Below, in pieces: positions 16,835-25,751 of a stretch of DNA of 64,000 bases. The DNA comes from Sporolactobacillus putidus (lineage in GTDB: Bacteria > Bacillota > Bacilli > Bacillales > Sporolactobacillaceae): the NCBI RefSeq assembly GCF_014647035.1, contig NZ_BMOK01000013.1, positions 38,414-102,413 of the forward strand, written 5' to 3'. The stretch's first letter is position 1. Each line of letters opens with the position of its first letter. A program made the position numbers and the translations under genes. The notes under the pieces were generated by a model. It worked only from the letters and a program-made list of their open reading frames with translations, was not told the origin of the DNA and did not search any database.

Positions 16835-18514
16835 TTGAATTTAAAAAACTTTGAGAATGAAATGGACCCGATTATTCTTGCGCGCGGTTTGGATTATTAC
16901 AATTCGGGAGATGTGGAGCGGATAGAGGAAAGGGAGCCGGATCATTACGAAATCTCGGTTTCCGGGAGTTCGGATTATTCGGTGGAGGTTGAACTGGATC
17001 AAGACACCGAAATCGTTGGAACGTCCTGCGACTGTCCGTACGACTGGGGTCCGTACTGCAAGCATCAGGCAGCGGCTTTTTACGCACTCAGAGACAGGTC
17101 GGATAATCAGAGAAAACCTGAGCCGCGCAAACGTAAAAAGAAGACCGAGCCTGATCTGTATGAGGAATTAAGCCATCTGTCAAAAGATGAGCTGCTTTCG
17201 ATTATTATCGGCCTGGCTGATGAAAATAAAGAAATCAAGGATAAACTGCTCTTTCAACATGCCCCTGAGGAATCACTTCTCAAGAAAAGTCGCAAACTCG
17301 TTGCCGGCTCCATCCGGCGGGCTGAAGGAAGGGACGGTTTTATTGAATGGAACAGGGCAGATCAGGCGCTTGAGGGCGCCAATATGGTTCTTGAGCAGGC
17401 CCGGAACGAGCTGGATAATGGAAGAAGCGAACTTGCCGCTTCATTGTGCCTGGTCGTACTCCCGGAAGTGGTGGACATGCTGCAGTACTGCGATGACTCG
17501 GATGGCGGGCCGGGAGAGGTCATTGATCAAAGCCTGAATATGCTGGCTGAAGCCGTTTCCTCTGCCAAAAACAGCAGCCAGTCCGCGAAAAGGGCTATGT
17601 TTAATAAAATAATGAAAGAGCTGCAGAATGAGCGGTATGACGGCTGGTCCGACTGGCGGAATCAAATGCTTGACGCCCTGATCCCATTGTGCCGTATCGA
17701 CAGTCTGAGAGAGAAATGGGAAGAAGCGGTTGACCGTCTGATTGCGGTGCCCCAAGAGGATTCATGGAGTCTGCATTATGAGAGGGAGAGGCTGCTCTAT
17801 CTCAGGCTGGAATTGCTGGAATCTCTTGAAGAGAAAGAAGCCGCACATCAATTTTTATATGAACATATCCGGTTGGCCTCTTTCAGGGAGCGGGCGATTA
17901 AGCTGGCAGCTGGCCGTGACGACTGGAAGGAAGTGCTGAGGCTCTGTGAGGACGGCGAAGAGTCGGACAGGAAAGGCAGTCCGGGATATGTCGAGAGATG
18001 GATGAAATACCGGCTGCAGGCATACACGCATCTTGGAAATACGGACGGTGAAAAACAGCTGATGCTCCGCTTTTTGTACACAGGCGACTACAGCTACTAC
18101 GAACCGCTCGCCGGTATGTACGCACCGGATGAATGGAACAGGGTCTCAGAAGAAATTATCGCTCACTTCGAACAGGGCTCGTATCTGCCTGCGGCCTATG
18201 TCAAGATTCTGATTCATGAGAAAAGGTACGAAAAGCTGCTGAGTTATTGCAAGAACCATCCATATGAGATTGAAAATTTGCATCCGCATCTTTCGAAAAT
18301 CTATCCGGATGAAGTCAAACGAATTTTTACAGCAACCATCGAAAATGGAGCTGCGGGCAGCAGCAACCGTAGCCAGTACCGGCAGGTCTGCTATAAAATC
18401 AAAACGTTCAAGAAGGCGTGCGGAAAACGGGCAGCAGATGCCTTAATCCAAAAATTGAAGCAGCAATACGCTCGCAGGCCAGCTTTTATCGATGAACTGA
18501 ACAAAGTCAGATAA
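16835..18514 (+). CDS. SWIM zinc-finger protein
   Basis: A 559-aa protein with an N-terminal SWIM zinc finger (CxCx7CxH: C65, C67, C75, H77 within CDCPYDWGPYCKH) and a long, charged, alpha-helical remainder (about 110-559) that looks like TPR-type helical repeats. SWIM domains bind DNA or protein; the function of such bacilli proteins is unknown. The start is set at TTG 16835 because AGGGAG (16821-16826) lies 8 nt upstream; a GTG at 16826 overlaps that site. Cytoplasmic, monocistronic, followed by a good terminator. Confidence 0.85.
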   Translation: MNLKNFENEMDPIILARGLDYYNSGDVERIEEREPDHYEISVSGSSDYSVEVELDQDTEIVGTSCDCPYDWGPYCKHQAAAFYALRDRSDNQRKPEPRKRKKKTEPDLYEELSHLSKDELLSIIIGLADENKEIKDKLLFQHAPEESLLKKSRKLVAGSIRRAEGRDGFIEWNRADQALEGANMVLEQARNELDNGRSELAASLCLVVLPEVVDMLQYCDDSDGGPGEVIDQSLNMLAEAVSSAKNSSQSAKRAMFNKIMKELQNERYDGWSDWRNQMLDALIPLCRIDSLREKWEEAVDRLIAVPQEDSWSLHYERERLLYLRLELLESLEEKEAAHQFLYEHIRLASFRERAIKLAAGRDDWKEVLRLCEDGEESDRKGSPGYVERWMKYRLQAYTHLGNTDGEKQLMLRFLYTGDYSYYEPLAGMYAPDEWNRVSEEIIAHFEQGSYLPAAYVKILIHEKRYEKLLSYCKNHPYEIENLHPHLSKIYPDEVKRIFTATIENGAAGSSNRSQYRQVCYKIKTFKKACGKRAADALIQKLKQQYARRPAFIDELNKVR

Positions 18515-18603
18515 ACGTAATGTCTTCTTCATTTCATCACCTCAAATAAATCTGGAACATGTACGATTATACGCCTTAGACGAGTAAGCGATTAGACAGT
18601 AAC

Positions 18604-18642
18604 AAAATCCGATTTCTACTGTGACAGGTTAAATCGGATTTT
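18604..18642 (+). terminator. rho-independent terminator of the SWIM gene
   Basis: AAAATCCGATTT pairs with AAATCGGATTTT over a 15-nt loop, followed by CATTTTTT. Confidence 0.8.
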
Positions 18643-18696
18643 CATTTTTTCTCCATCATTTACAACTCCGCTTGCGTTGACAAAAAGAAAATACTG

Positions 18697-18728
18697 TTTG
18701 ACAAAATGTCAAATTAAGATAATATAAT
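18697..18728 (+). promoter_or_regulatory. promoter with palindromic operator before the first XRE-DUF1232 gene
   Basis: TTTGACA-AAA-TGTCAAA (18697-18713) is a perfect 7-bp-arm palindrome that contains the -35 TTGACA (18698-18703). TAATAT (18720-18725) at 16 nt, or TATAAT (18723-18728) at 19 nt, supplies the -10. A bound repressor would block the promoter, and the XRE protein encoded 90 bp downstream is the obvious candidate. Confidence 0.7.
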
Positions 18729-18815
18729 TTTTGTAGGTGACAGGCAGCAAATAAAAAACTTAGATTCATAAACGGGGATAGTGGTGAACAGTAAATCATA
18801 GAAAGGAAGCAAAGG

Positions 18816-19514
18816 ATGTCTGAAACGGGAAGAAACAGTGATATGGGTTTGCTGTTGAAGCAATTGTCAAGACAGCGGTCATTATCGATGAAAAAACTTA
18901 GCGAGCTCACCGGGATCGATAACGCCACCATCTCAAGGATCATTCACGGTAAGCGAAGGGCAACTCCGGAGCACTTGCGAAAATTTGCTGAATGCCTTGA
19001 AGTGCCTGTTGCGGATTTATTTGTGGCTGCAGGATACCTCACCGAGCGGGAACAGGGAAATCCGGATTCAGATCGTGACATTTATTCGTCGATTGACACC
19101 ATTCAAAATATCCTCGAATCCTCTAATCTATTAAATAAAAAGTTCACAATTGAAGACGTGAAACATCAGCTGGCTGATTATGAGCAGTTTTCAAAAACTG
19201 AAGAGGGAAGAAAAACCATTCTGACGGGTTTTGAGAAAAAGCTCCAAAAGGTGGGCAGTATTGGCCCTTTTATCAGCCATTTGAAAGATATGTTTGAGAG
19301 ATTCCGTTCGGGAAAGGGTACACCCTATCAACTCGCGATCATGGGAGGCGCGCTGATCTATTTTATTTTGCCAGTGGATGTGATTCCGGATTACATTTTT
19401 CCGATTGGGTATCTGGATGACGCGATCGCTGTGCAAATTGCCTTATACTTGCTAAAAAAAAGTGAGACAAAATTTAAGAGAACAGATAATTTTACTAGAA
19501 AAATACATTTTTGA
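18816..19514 (+). CDS. XRE helix-turn-helix protein with C-terminal DUF1232 (YkvA-like) domain
   Basis: 232 aa. Residues 8-68 form a Cro/XRE DNA-binding domain (KKLSELTGIDNATISRIIHGKRRATPEHL). Residues about 165-215 form a DUF1232 domain with LIYFILPVDVIPDYIFPIGYLDDAIAV, a short membrane-associated motif found in YkvA-type proteins. The pairing suggests a regulator tethered to or sensing the membrane. ATG 18816 follows AAAGGAAG. The stop is 18 nt before the LCP gene, so the two are probably co-transcribed, and the upstream palindrome suggests autoregulation. A paralogue lies at 21024-21668. Confidence 0.88.
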   Translation: MSETGRNSDMGLLLKQLSRQRSLSMKKLSELTGIDNATISRIIHGKRRATPEHLRKFAECLEVPVADLFVAAGYLTEREQGNPDSDRDIYSSIDTIQNILESSNLLNKKFTIEDVKHQLADYEQFSKTEEGRKTILTGFEKKLQKVGSIGPFISHLKDMFERFRSGKGTPYQLAIMGGALIYFILPVDVIPDYIFPIGYLDDAIAVQIALYLLKKSETKFKRTDNFTRKIHF

Positions 19515-19532
19515 GATCAGAAGGAGCAGAAA

Positions 19533-20537
19533 ATGGTTCAGCTTAATGAAGAATCCAGGCTTTCACATAAAAAGGCTAAAAAAAGTCACAGGGTTTTACG
19601 CTATGTTTTGCTGACACTCGCTATTCTTATCATCGGAGGAGTCGGATATGGAGCCTATGCTTATTATAAACTCCAACCGCAGAATCACTTCAATCATTTA
19701 AAAGCGATTGGTCAGTCTTCGGACAAATTTAAACAGCGAACCGGAACATTCAATCTGCTGCTTATCGGTTCGGATGCGCGGCCGGGAGATCCTGCCGGTC
19801 ACAGCGACTCCATGCTTCTCGTTCATGTGAATTTGAATACCCATAATTACGACATTTTGAGTATTCCGCGCGATACCCGCGTCTATATGCCGGGAGTCGG
19901 CTACACAAAACTGACGAGCGTCAACTACATGGAGCAGCTGAACCACGGGCTCAAACAGGGAACGACTAACGCGGTAGGGGCCATCTCACAGCTTACAGGT
20001 GTGCCGATCAACTACTTTGCGGAAACCAATAACTGGGGTTTTCAGGACATGGTTAACGCGATCGGCGGGATTAATATGACCCTGCCGTTTAATGTAACCC
20101 TGACCCATCCATGGTATGCTGAAGACCAGAACAAGACATTTACGGCCGGAACACATGCACTTGACGGAAAAATAGTTAACGAGATCGTTCATGAGCGATA
20201 TTCTCTTCCCGGGACTGATTACGGCCGCCAGCAGCTCCAAGAAGCCGCACTGGTCGGCATTGCCCAAAAAGTCGGTCAGCCTGCCAATGTGACGAAGCTG
20301 CCGGCCTTGTTCGGTTCGCTCTCGAAATACCTGATTACGACCAATATGACTCAGGACGACATGGTGAGTGCCGGACTGAGTGCCGTGAGCGATCTGCATC
20401 CGCAGCAGCAAATCCATTACCATCAAATCCAGGGAACGGATGAAGTCATGTACGATGATATGCTGCAGGCGAACAATGACGAGGTTGTCCTTAACCCCAG
20501 CCAGTTGCAGAGTCTCACGAAGAAATACTTTAACTGA
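19533..20537 (+). CDS. LytR-CpsA-Psr (LCP) family protein
   Basis: 334 aa: a basic cytoplasmic N-terminus, one membrane anchor (about 22-46, VLLTLAILIIGGVGYGAYAYY), then an extracellular LCP domain with TFNLLLIGSDARPGD and HSDSMLLVHVN (conserved Asp), LSIPRDTRV (catalytic Arg) and VNAIGGI/GKIVNEIVHERYSLPGTDYGRQQLQ. LCP enzymes transfer teichoic acid or capsule precursors from undecaprenyl phosphate to peptidoglycan. ATG 19533 follows AGAAGGAG. It probably shares a transcript with the XRE-DUF1232 gene upstream, linking that regulator to cell-envelope assembly. Confidence 0.93.
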   Translation: MVQLNEESRLSHKKAKKSHRVLRYVLLTLAILIIGGVGYGAYAYYKLQPQNHFNHLKAIGQSSDKFKQRTGTFNLLLIGSDARPGDPAGHSDSMLLVHVNLNTHNYDILSIPRDTRVYMPGVGYTKLTSVNYMEQLNHGLKQGTTNAVGAISQLTGVPINYFAETNNWGFQDMVNAIGGINMTLPFNVTLTHPWYAEDQNKTFTAGTHALDGKIVNEIVHERYSLPGTDYGRQQLQEAALVGIAQKVGQPANVTKLPALFGSLSKYLITTNMTQDDMVSAGLSAVSDLHPQQQIHYHQIQGTDEVMYDDMLQANNDEVVLNPSQLQSLTKKYFN

Positions 20538-20738
20538 TGGTTTCCAGGAACCGCTCACTAGGGAGGATAATGGAGAGGATCACAACCCCGGAGTGCATCG
20601 TAGGACTAGCCCGGCCTAAGCACAGGAAGATCAGAAAAGTGTCTAAGGGTTTTATCTCCCATACTTATTAATAGATTAGTAGGTTAATCTTTTTCAGAGA
20701 ACAGGTTAATGAAAGAACGGCCTTGAATCAGGATTGCA

Positions 20739-20775
20739 GCCCTCGGCGTTGTCATTAAACATCGCCGGGGGTTTT
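20739..20775 (+). terminator. rho-independent terminator after the LCP gene
   Basis: CCCTCGGCG pairs with CGCCGGGGG followed by TTTT. The remainder of 20538-21023 has no recognisable gene. Confidence 0.75.
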
Positions 20776-21023
20776 ATGTATAATGGTAAAATCTATTTTT
20801 TAGTGCTGCGTACGTATATGGAGAAAACCGTAAAATTAGGGTGCCCTTAGCGAGCTCAAATTGCTTCGGTTAGACTTGGTTGATAAAACATAAACAAGCA
20901 GACAGAATACATTGATAAACCGGCAACATCTGCCAGTGAATGAGAAACAAAAAAGAAGAAACAACGAGCGGATTCATTGCATATGTTTATCTGTTAGCAT
21001 TCATAAGGGAGGGTGGAAGTTCC

Positions 21024-21668
21024 GTGTCAAAGCATTTAACTATCGGCGTGCTTCTAAAGTCCTTGCTTGAGAAACATGCGCTTTCGATGCGCAAGCTAAG
21101 CGGGCTGTCTGGAATCGATCCGGCAACGATTTCCCGAATTATCAATGGCAAACAACAGGCAAAACTGAGCCACTTAAAACAATTCTCCCTGCATTTGCAT
21201 GTTCCATTGGAGGAACTGGTGAACGCCAGTGTTGGCGATGTTCCGGAACCGACTAGGCATTCTGATGACATGTATCACTCGATTGATTCCATTCAAAATG
21301 TCCTTGAATCATCCGAGCTATTTGATCAACAATTTACTGCTGACCGCGTTCGCCAGGAGTTAGCAAAATATGAAAAGTACGCGCAAACGGGTGAGGGAGA
21401 TCAGATCATCCACGACGATTTTCATTCAAAGGTGGAACAAGTCAATGGCGCAGGTCCTTTTATTGAACAACTGAAACAGATGTTTAGCAAATATTGCGAT
21501 GGGAACACTTCTTCTGATGAACGTGCCATACTGGGAAGCGCGCTCTTATATTTTATTTTATCAGCAGACATTATACCTGATTACGCGTTTCCCATCGGTT
21601 ATTTGGACGATGCGATCGCGGTAAAACTGGTGATGGAACGTCTGGCACAAATGGATCGTTCTGTATAA
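21024..21668 (+). CDS. XRE-DUF1232 protein, paralogue of 18816-19514
   Basis: 214 aa with the same architecture as the gene 1.5 kb upstream: XRE helix-turn-helix (MRKLSGLSGIDPATISRIINGKQQAKLSHL) in residues 8-68 and DUF1232 (LLYFILSADIIPDYAFPIGYLDDAIAV) near the C-terminus; both share the linker DxYxSIDxIQNxLESSxL. The GTG at 21024 is chosen because GGGAGGGTGG lies 7 nt upstream; an in-frame ATG 28 codons earlier has no site and adds a sequence absent from the paralogue. No palindrome like that of the first copy is seen upstream. Confidence 0.86.
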   Translation: MSKHLTIGVLLKSLLEKHALSMRKLSGLSGIDPATISRIINGKQQAKLSHLKQFSLHLHVPLEELVNASVGDVPEPTRHSDDMYHSIDSIQNVLESSELFDQQFTADRVRQELAKYEKYAQTGEGDQIIHDDFHSKVEQVNGAGPFIEQLKQMFSKYCDGNTSSDERAILGSALLYFILSADIIPDYAFPIGYLDDAIAVKLVMERLAQMDRSV

Positions 21669-21840
21669 TACATTCTTCTGGCAGATCTCAAATTCCGTTT
21701 ATCACGATTCATTTGTTTGAGGAATGTGCTGCACGGTGTTTCTTTTTTTTCAACACGTGCGGGTGAGGTCAGGCACATGCCTCTGCATCCGGGAATAGAT
21801 TGCTTAAAAATATCAAAATCTGTATGGGATGTGAATCAAA

Positions 21841-23157
21841 ATGAGTAAAGTTCAATCAACATTGACCTCAACAGCCGACAGTCAATCCAAGTTCCGTGAA
21901 ATGGTTACCAACCGCAGGAGAGGATGGCGGCGTTTCGTTTTGCTCATTTGGGCGCTTATGGGACCCGGCTTGATTGCTGCGATGGCAAATAATGATGCCG
22001 GCGGGGTGATTTCTTACACGGTGACAGGGGCAGTATTCGGTATCGGCCTTTTTGTTCCCTTGATCCTGTGCCTGGCCCCTTTGACCTTTACGATCCAGGA
22101 AATGAGCATGCGTCTTGGCGCCGTAACACAGGAGGGCTTCTCCAAACTGGCCCTGCGGCGCTACGGACGATTCTGGGGATACTATCATATCTCAACTCTT
22201 GCTTTTGAAAATTTGCTGATACTGGTTACTGAATTCATCGGAATGACGGCCGGACTCGTTCTGCTGGGCTTGCCTTTATGGCTGAGTTCCTTGTTCTGTT
22301 TACTGCTTGTTGTCGTTTTCGTTCTCTTTACCGGGTACTGGACAAAAGAGCGGGTAGCGCTTTTTATAGCCGCACTGAATGTGATCTTTTTGGTGGTTGC
22401 AGCAATGACACATCCGAGTCTGGCAGCTATAGGGCATGCTTTTGCGGCGTGGAACGTTCCGGCCGCGCTTCAGGGCGGTGTGATTTGGTACGTGATCGCG
22501 ACCATCGGTAACGCGGTCGCCCCGTGGATGGTCTTTTTTCAAGGGAGCGGGACCGTTGATAAAGGGGTAACGGCGCAAGAGCTTCGTCTTGGCCGAATCG
22601 ACACGGCCGTAGGCATTCTCTTTCAGGTCATTATCGCCGCAGGAGCGATCATCGCAGGCGCGGCTCTTTTTGGTCACATTCAAAATATCAGCAGTGCGGG
22701 ACCATCCGATATGATCCTGGCGCTTAATAACGTTGTCGGGCGGTGGCCGGCTATTCTGTTTGGGCTCGGACTGTTCAATGCCGGTTTTCTGGCCTCGATA
22801 ACGGTTTCGCTTTCTTCTTCCTGGAGTATAGCGGAGCTGTTTGGCTGGTCAAAAAGTCTCAATGACAAGATATGGGAAGCACCTAAATTTTATGCAGTCT
22901 ATTTTGGGAGCCTGATCCTAGCGGCGTTTGCCATTCTGATACCCAACTTGCCGCTAAATTATTTCTCTGTCATCGCTCAGGTCATCGGTGGTATTTTGAT
23001 GCTTCCCCTGCTTATTTTCATGGTCTTAATGACGAGCAACCGAGAGCTGATGGGACCATACAGAACCAGGATGTTCGGCCAAATATGGAGCTGGACCATG
23101 GTCATCTTACTGATCGGATTGACTTTAGCCAGCTTTTGGCAGACGTTCTTTCAATAA
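21841..23157 (+). CDS. NRAMP-related divalent metal transporter
   Basis: A 438-aa membrane protein with about 11 transmembrane helices. TM1 carries GPGLIAAMANNDAGG where canonical NRAMP has DPGN: Asp is kept, Pro and Asn are replaced. TM6 has GNAVAPWMVFFQGS, that is APW in place of the metal-ligand MPH motif. This matches the NRAMP-related group in which the binding-site Met is lost, and which has been linked to harder divalent metals such as Mg2+ as well as Mn2+. Substrate is therefore uncertain. ATG 21841 has a weak site. Monocistronic. Confidence 0.85.
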   Translation: MSKVQSTLTSTADSQSKFREMVTNRRRGWRRFVLLIWALMGPGLIAAMANNDAGGVISYTVTGAVFGIGLFVPLILCLAPLTFTIQEMSMRLGAVTQEGFSKLALRRYGRFWGYYHISTLAFENLLILVTEFIGMTAGLVLLGLPLWLSSLFCLLLVVVFVLFTGYWTKERVALFIAALNVIFLVVAAMTHPSLAAIGHAFAAWNVPAALQGGVIWYVIATIGNAVAPWMVFFQGSGTVDKGVTAQELRLGRIDTAVGILFQVIIAAGAIIAGAALFGHIQNISSAGPSDMILALNNVVGRWPAILFGLGLFNAGFLASITVSLSSSWSIAELFGWSKSLNDKIWEAPKFYAVYFGSLILAAFAILIPNLPLNYFSVIAQVIGGILMLPLLIFMVLMTSNRELMGPYRTRMFGQIWSWTMVILLIGLTLASFWQTFFQ

Positions 23158-23241
23158 AAAAAGCAAGTTCCAGCGCCGCTTCAAAAAAGTGAAGAAATTT
23201 TTGCTAAGGGAAACGCCTTTGCTCCTAAGAAAAAAACTATT

Positions 23242-23279
23242 GAGCAGCTGGCTAACGTAAAATACGTTAACTGCTGCTC
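23242..23279. terminator. two-part stem-loop after the NRAMP gene
   Basis: GAGCAGC/GCTGCTC outside and TAACGTA/TACGTTA inside. There is no strong T-run, but the position about 85 nt past the transporter stop suits a transcript end. Confidence 0.5.
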
Positions 23280-23411
23280 CTTATTAAAATAGTCAAAAGC
23301 TTTGCTCTTAAAGAGAGAGTATGATTGTTTTAATAACTGGACCGTCAATTCTGTAGAACTTGATTTGATTAGAGAATCGCCCAAGTTTATAAATTACGCT
23401 TAACTTTTTAA

Positions 23412-23502
23412 TTGTTTTTTGTTATATTGGTTATATAAATATGAATAATCAATGTTGAGTATAAGAACTCAACTTTTTATTTATTTTATAATTCAACGTT
23501 GA
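23412..23502 (+). promoter_or_regulatory. promoter and putative PadR operators of the ABC operon
   Basis: TTGTTT (23412-23417), 16-nt spacer, TATAAA (23434-23439). Downstream lie TCAATGTTGA (23449-23458) and TCAACGTTGA (23493-23502), and a third copy TCAAAGTTGA precedes the padR gene at 25051-25060. GTTGAGT/ACTCAAC (23454-23473) followed by TTTTT could also form a leader terminator overlapping the first site. Confidence 0.6.
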
Positions 23503-23533
23503 CTATTCAAAGATAACCAAAGGAGGATTATGG

Positions 23534-24241
23534 ATGCCTGACATTTTGATTCAAGCAAAGGGTCTTAAAAAGCAATACGATTCAAGAAATGTTGTTAATG
23601 GTGTTTCAATCACAGTGCACGAGAAAGAAATTCTGGCGATTATCGGCCCAAACGGAGCGGGAAAATCCACTACAATTGAGATGATGCTTGGAATAAGAAA
23701 ACAGGACGAGGGAGAAGTTGGTTACTGGGTGCACGATTACCGTAAGTCGATAGGCGCGCAGCTTCAGGCCACTCCTTTTTTTCCGGGATTAACGGCCATT
23801 GAAAATTTAAATCTTTTTGCCGCGTTTTATAAGAGAAAACTTCCGAAACAGAAAGCGGTGGAGCTGCTGACTCTGTGTGGTTTAAGCGAAGTGGTGAAAA
23901 CAGAGGCGTCGAAACTGTCCGGTGGGCAGCAAAAACGTCTGGCTATTGCGGTGGCACTGGTACATGATCCGAAAGTCGTTTTTCTGGATGAACCGACTTC
24001 CGCGCTGGATCCCAAGTCTCGGAGGGAGATTCACCAATTGATCCTGGATTTGAATCGGAAAGGAACCACGGTGGTCTTTACGTCACATGACATGGATGAA
24101 GTCACAAAACTTTCCTATCGTGTGATCATGATTGATCAGGGAATGGTGATTGCCGAGGGGACTGTAAAGGCATTGTGTCAGAAACATGGCGTTCAGAATC
24201 TTGAAGAACTGTATTTACAATTAACTATGGGAGAGAACTGA
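23534..24241 (+). CDS. ABC transporter ATP-binding protein
   Basis: 235 aa, ATPase of an ABC-2-type exporter. Walker A GPNGAGKST (38-46), a Q-loop region near 80, signature LSGGQQKR, Walker B VVFLDEP and the H-loop TSHDMDE are all intact. ATG 23534 follows AAAGGAGG. It ends 1 nt before the permease gene and forms an operon with it and, further down, padR. Such PadR-controlled pairs usually export a drug, peptide or lipid; the substrate cannot be read from sequence. Confidence 0.92.
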   Translation: MPDILIQAKGLKKQYDSRNVVNGVSITVHEKEILAIIGPNGAGKSTTIEMMLGIRKQDEGEVGYWVHDYRKSIGAQLQATPFFPGLTAIENLNLFAAFYKRKLPKQKAVELLTLCGLSEVVKTEASKLSGGQQKRLAIAVALVHDPKVVFLDEPTSALDPKSRREIHQLILDLNRKGTTVVFTSHDMDEVTKLSYRVIMIDQGMVIAEGTVKALCQKHGVQNLEELYLQLTMGEN

Positions 24242-24242
24242 C

Positions 24243-25007
24243 ATGATGACGATATTAAAAACGATGATTGTGACGTCACTGAGGGATAAAATCACTCTGT
24301 TTTACTCGATTATTTTTCCAATCGGACTGTTGATTGGCCTGGGTTATTATTTTAATAACGATGCTTACACGCCGAAACTTTTAACCGGCGTGATCGCTTT
24401 AAGCTCATTGTTCTGGGGTGTTTCCGGAATCGCCTTCCAGGTTCATGGGCAGCGCAGCCGAGGAGTTTATCAATTATTGAAATTAACACCCTTTCCGGTT
24501 ATCGGTTTTATTTTTCTGATGACGGCCGCCCGAACGATTTTAGGAATAGTGATTAATTTAGTCGTTCTTTTCACAGGAACACTTTTTTTCAATGTGGCTA
24601 TTAACCTTGGTCAAGTGCTTGCGCTGTTGGGGATGATGTTTATCGGCATCTTGTGTTTTACGTGCTTAGGCTTTCTGATCTCCAATTTTGCCCATAACGA
24701 AGGTCAAATCAGTATTATATCAAACCTCCTCTTCATGCCGATGATTTTTGGAACGGATACCTTCTATTCCCTGCATTCCGCTCCAGGCTGGGTTGTAAAG
24801 ATGGGTGAGCTGTTCCCGCTTGGTTATTATGTTCACGGCTTGCGATCGGCGCTGGGGACATCGAATATGTCTTTTACTGGTTCAGTAATGATCTTGGTTA
24901 TTTTTACGTTCGTCCTGCTGCTCCTGTCGGCGGTCACTTTTAATCAGGAGGGAAAAGGTCAGATCCGATTGAAAAAAGTCATGAGAAATCCCGACCATGT
25001 TGCATAG
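24243..25007 (+). CDS. ABC-2 type transporter permease
   Basis: 254 aa with six hydrophobic segments in the ABC-2 pattern (first near 20-38, IIFPIGLLIGLGYY; a FLISNFAHNEGQ loop; a last segment VILVIFTFVLLLLSAVTF). It is the membrane partner of the ATPase that ends one base upstream. The short, ATPase-adjacent permease suggests that a homodimer of this protein forms the channel. Confidence 0.9.
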   Translation: MMTILKTMIVTSLRDKITLFYSIIFPIGLLIGLGYYFNNDAYTPKLLTGVIALSSLFWGVSGIAFQVHGQRSRGVYQLLKLTPFPVIGFIFLMTAARTILGIVINLVVLFTGTLFFNVAINLGQVLALLGMMFIGILCFTCLGFLISNFAHNEGQISIISNLLFMPMIFGTDTFYSLHSAPGWVVKMGELFPLGYYVHGLRSALGTSNMSFTGSVMILVIFTFVLLLLSAVTFNQEGKGQIRLKKVMRNPDHVA

Positions 25008-25050
25008 CCACAGCCTGATCTTTATGATATGATTAATTCTACACAAATAG

Positions 25051-25060
25051 TCAAAGTTGA
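25051..25060 (+). promoter_or_regulatory. putative PadR site before padR
   Basis: TCAAAGTTGA, preceded by AG, matches the two sites ahead of the ABC ATPase (consensus TCAANGTTGA). This suggests that the PadR protein controls both its own gene and the transporter. Confidence 0.45.
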
Positions 25061-25085
25061 TTAAGTAAGTTTGAGGTGTTGTAAA

Positions 25086-25667
25086 ATGGTTCGTCTCATG
25101 GTGCTTGGAATGTTAAAAATAAAGTCTCTGTCCGGGTATGAAATTCAGCAAATACTGCAGACGAACCAGTCGGATATCTGGGCCGGAATCCTGCCGGGAT
25201 CCATCTATCATGCATTGAAGAAGATGGAAAAAGAAGGGCTTGTTGAAGTGGATAGTGTGGAACAAACGGGCCATCGCATCAAAGCGATTTATAAGATCAC
25301 GGAAAAAGGGCAGGTTGAGTATATCCGATTACTGAAAGAAAGCCTGGTTGAGAATTCAGTGATTTTGCCAGGCACACTCTATACGGGCTTAGCCTTCCTT
25401 CATGATCTGCCGAAAGACGAGAAACTGCGGGCATTTAAAGAACAAAAATTAATGATTGAAAAGGAATTGGATAAATTAAGAGCAGGTCAGAAGGAAAAAG
25501 AACAATACGTCACCCTGGATACTATTGCTAGACTGCAATTTGAAAACATGTTTGATCACTGCAAATTGCAAATTGATTTTATTCAGAAGCTTATCGATCA
25601 AATGGAACAGATGGATGACAGACAGACCCAATCATGGAATAAGGATTTCCAGAAATATTTTGACTAA
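25086..25667 (+). CDS. PadR family transcriptional regulator
   Basis: 193 aa. The N-terminal winged helix is typical (VRLMVLGMLKIKSLSGYEIQQIL, then LPGSIYHALKKMEKEGLVE and the wing GHRIKAIYKITEKG) and the C-terminal coiled-coil of PadR-s2 dimerisers follows (about 120-190). The ATG at 25086 is preferred, 7 nt after GAGGTG, over a TTG 15 nt earlier. It lies 78 nt downstream of the permease with its own putative operator, and probably represses the transporter operon until a ligand binds. Confidence 0.9.
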   Translation: MVRLMVLGMLKIKSLSGYEIQQILQTNQSDIWAGILPGSIYHALKKMEKEGLVEVDSVEQTGHRIKAIYKITEKGQVEYIRLLKESLVENSVILPGTLYTGLAFLHDLPKDEKLRAFKEQKLMIEKELDKLRAGQKEKEQYVTLDTIARLQFENMFDHCKLQIDFIQKLIDQMEQMDDRQTQSWNKDFQKYFD

Positions 25668-25674
25668 CCATCAG

Positions 25675-25727
25675 GCTGCCGGCCCTGCACTAGGACATTA
25701 TTGTTCACGTGGGGCGGGCAGCTTTTT
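25675..25727 (+). terminator. terminator of the ABC-padR operon
   Basis: GCTGCC and GCCC pair with GGGC and GGCAGC across a long loop, followed by TTTTT. Confidence 0.7.
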
Positions 25728-25751
25728 GAATTAAGGCGGAACCGAATTCAC

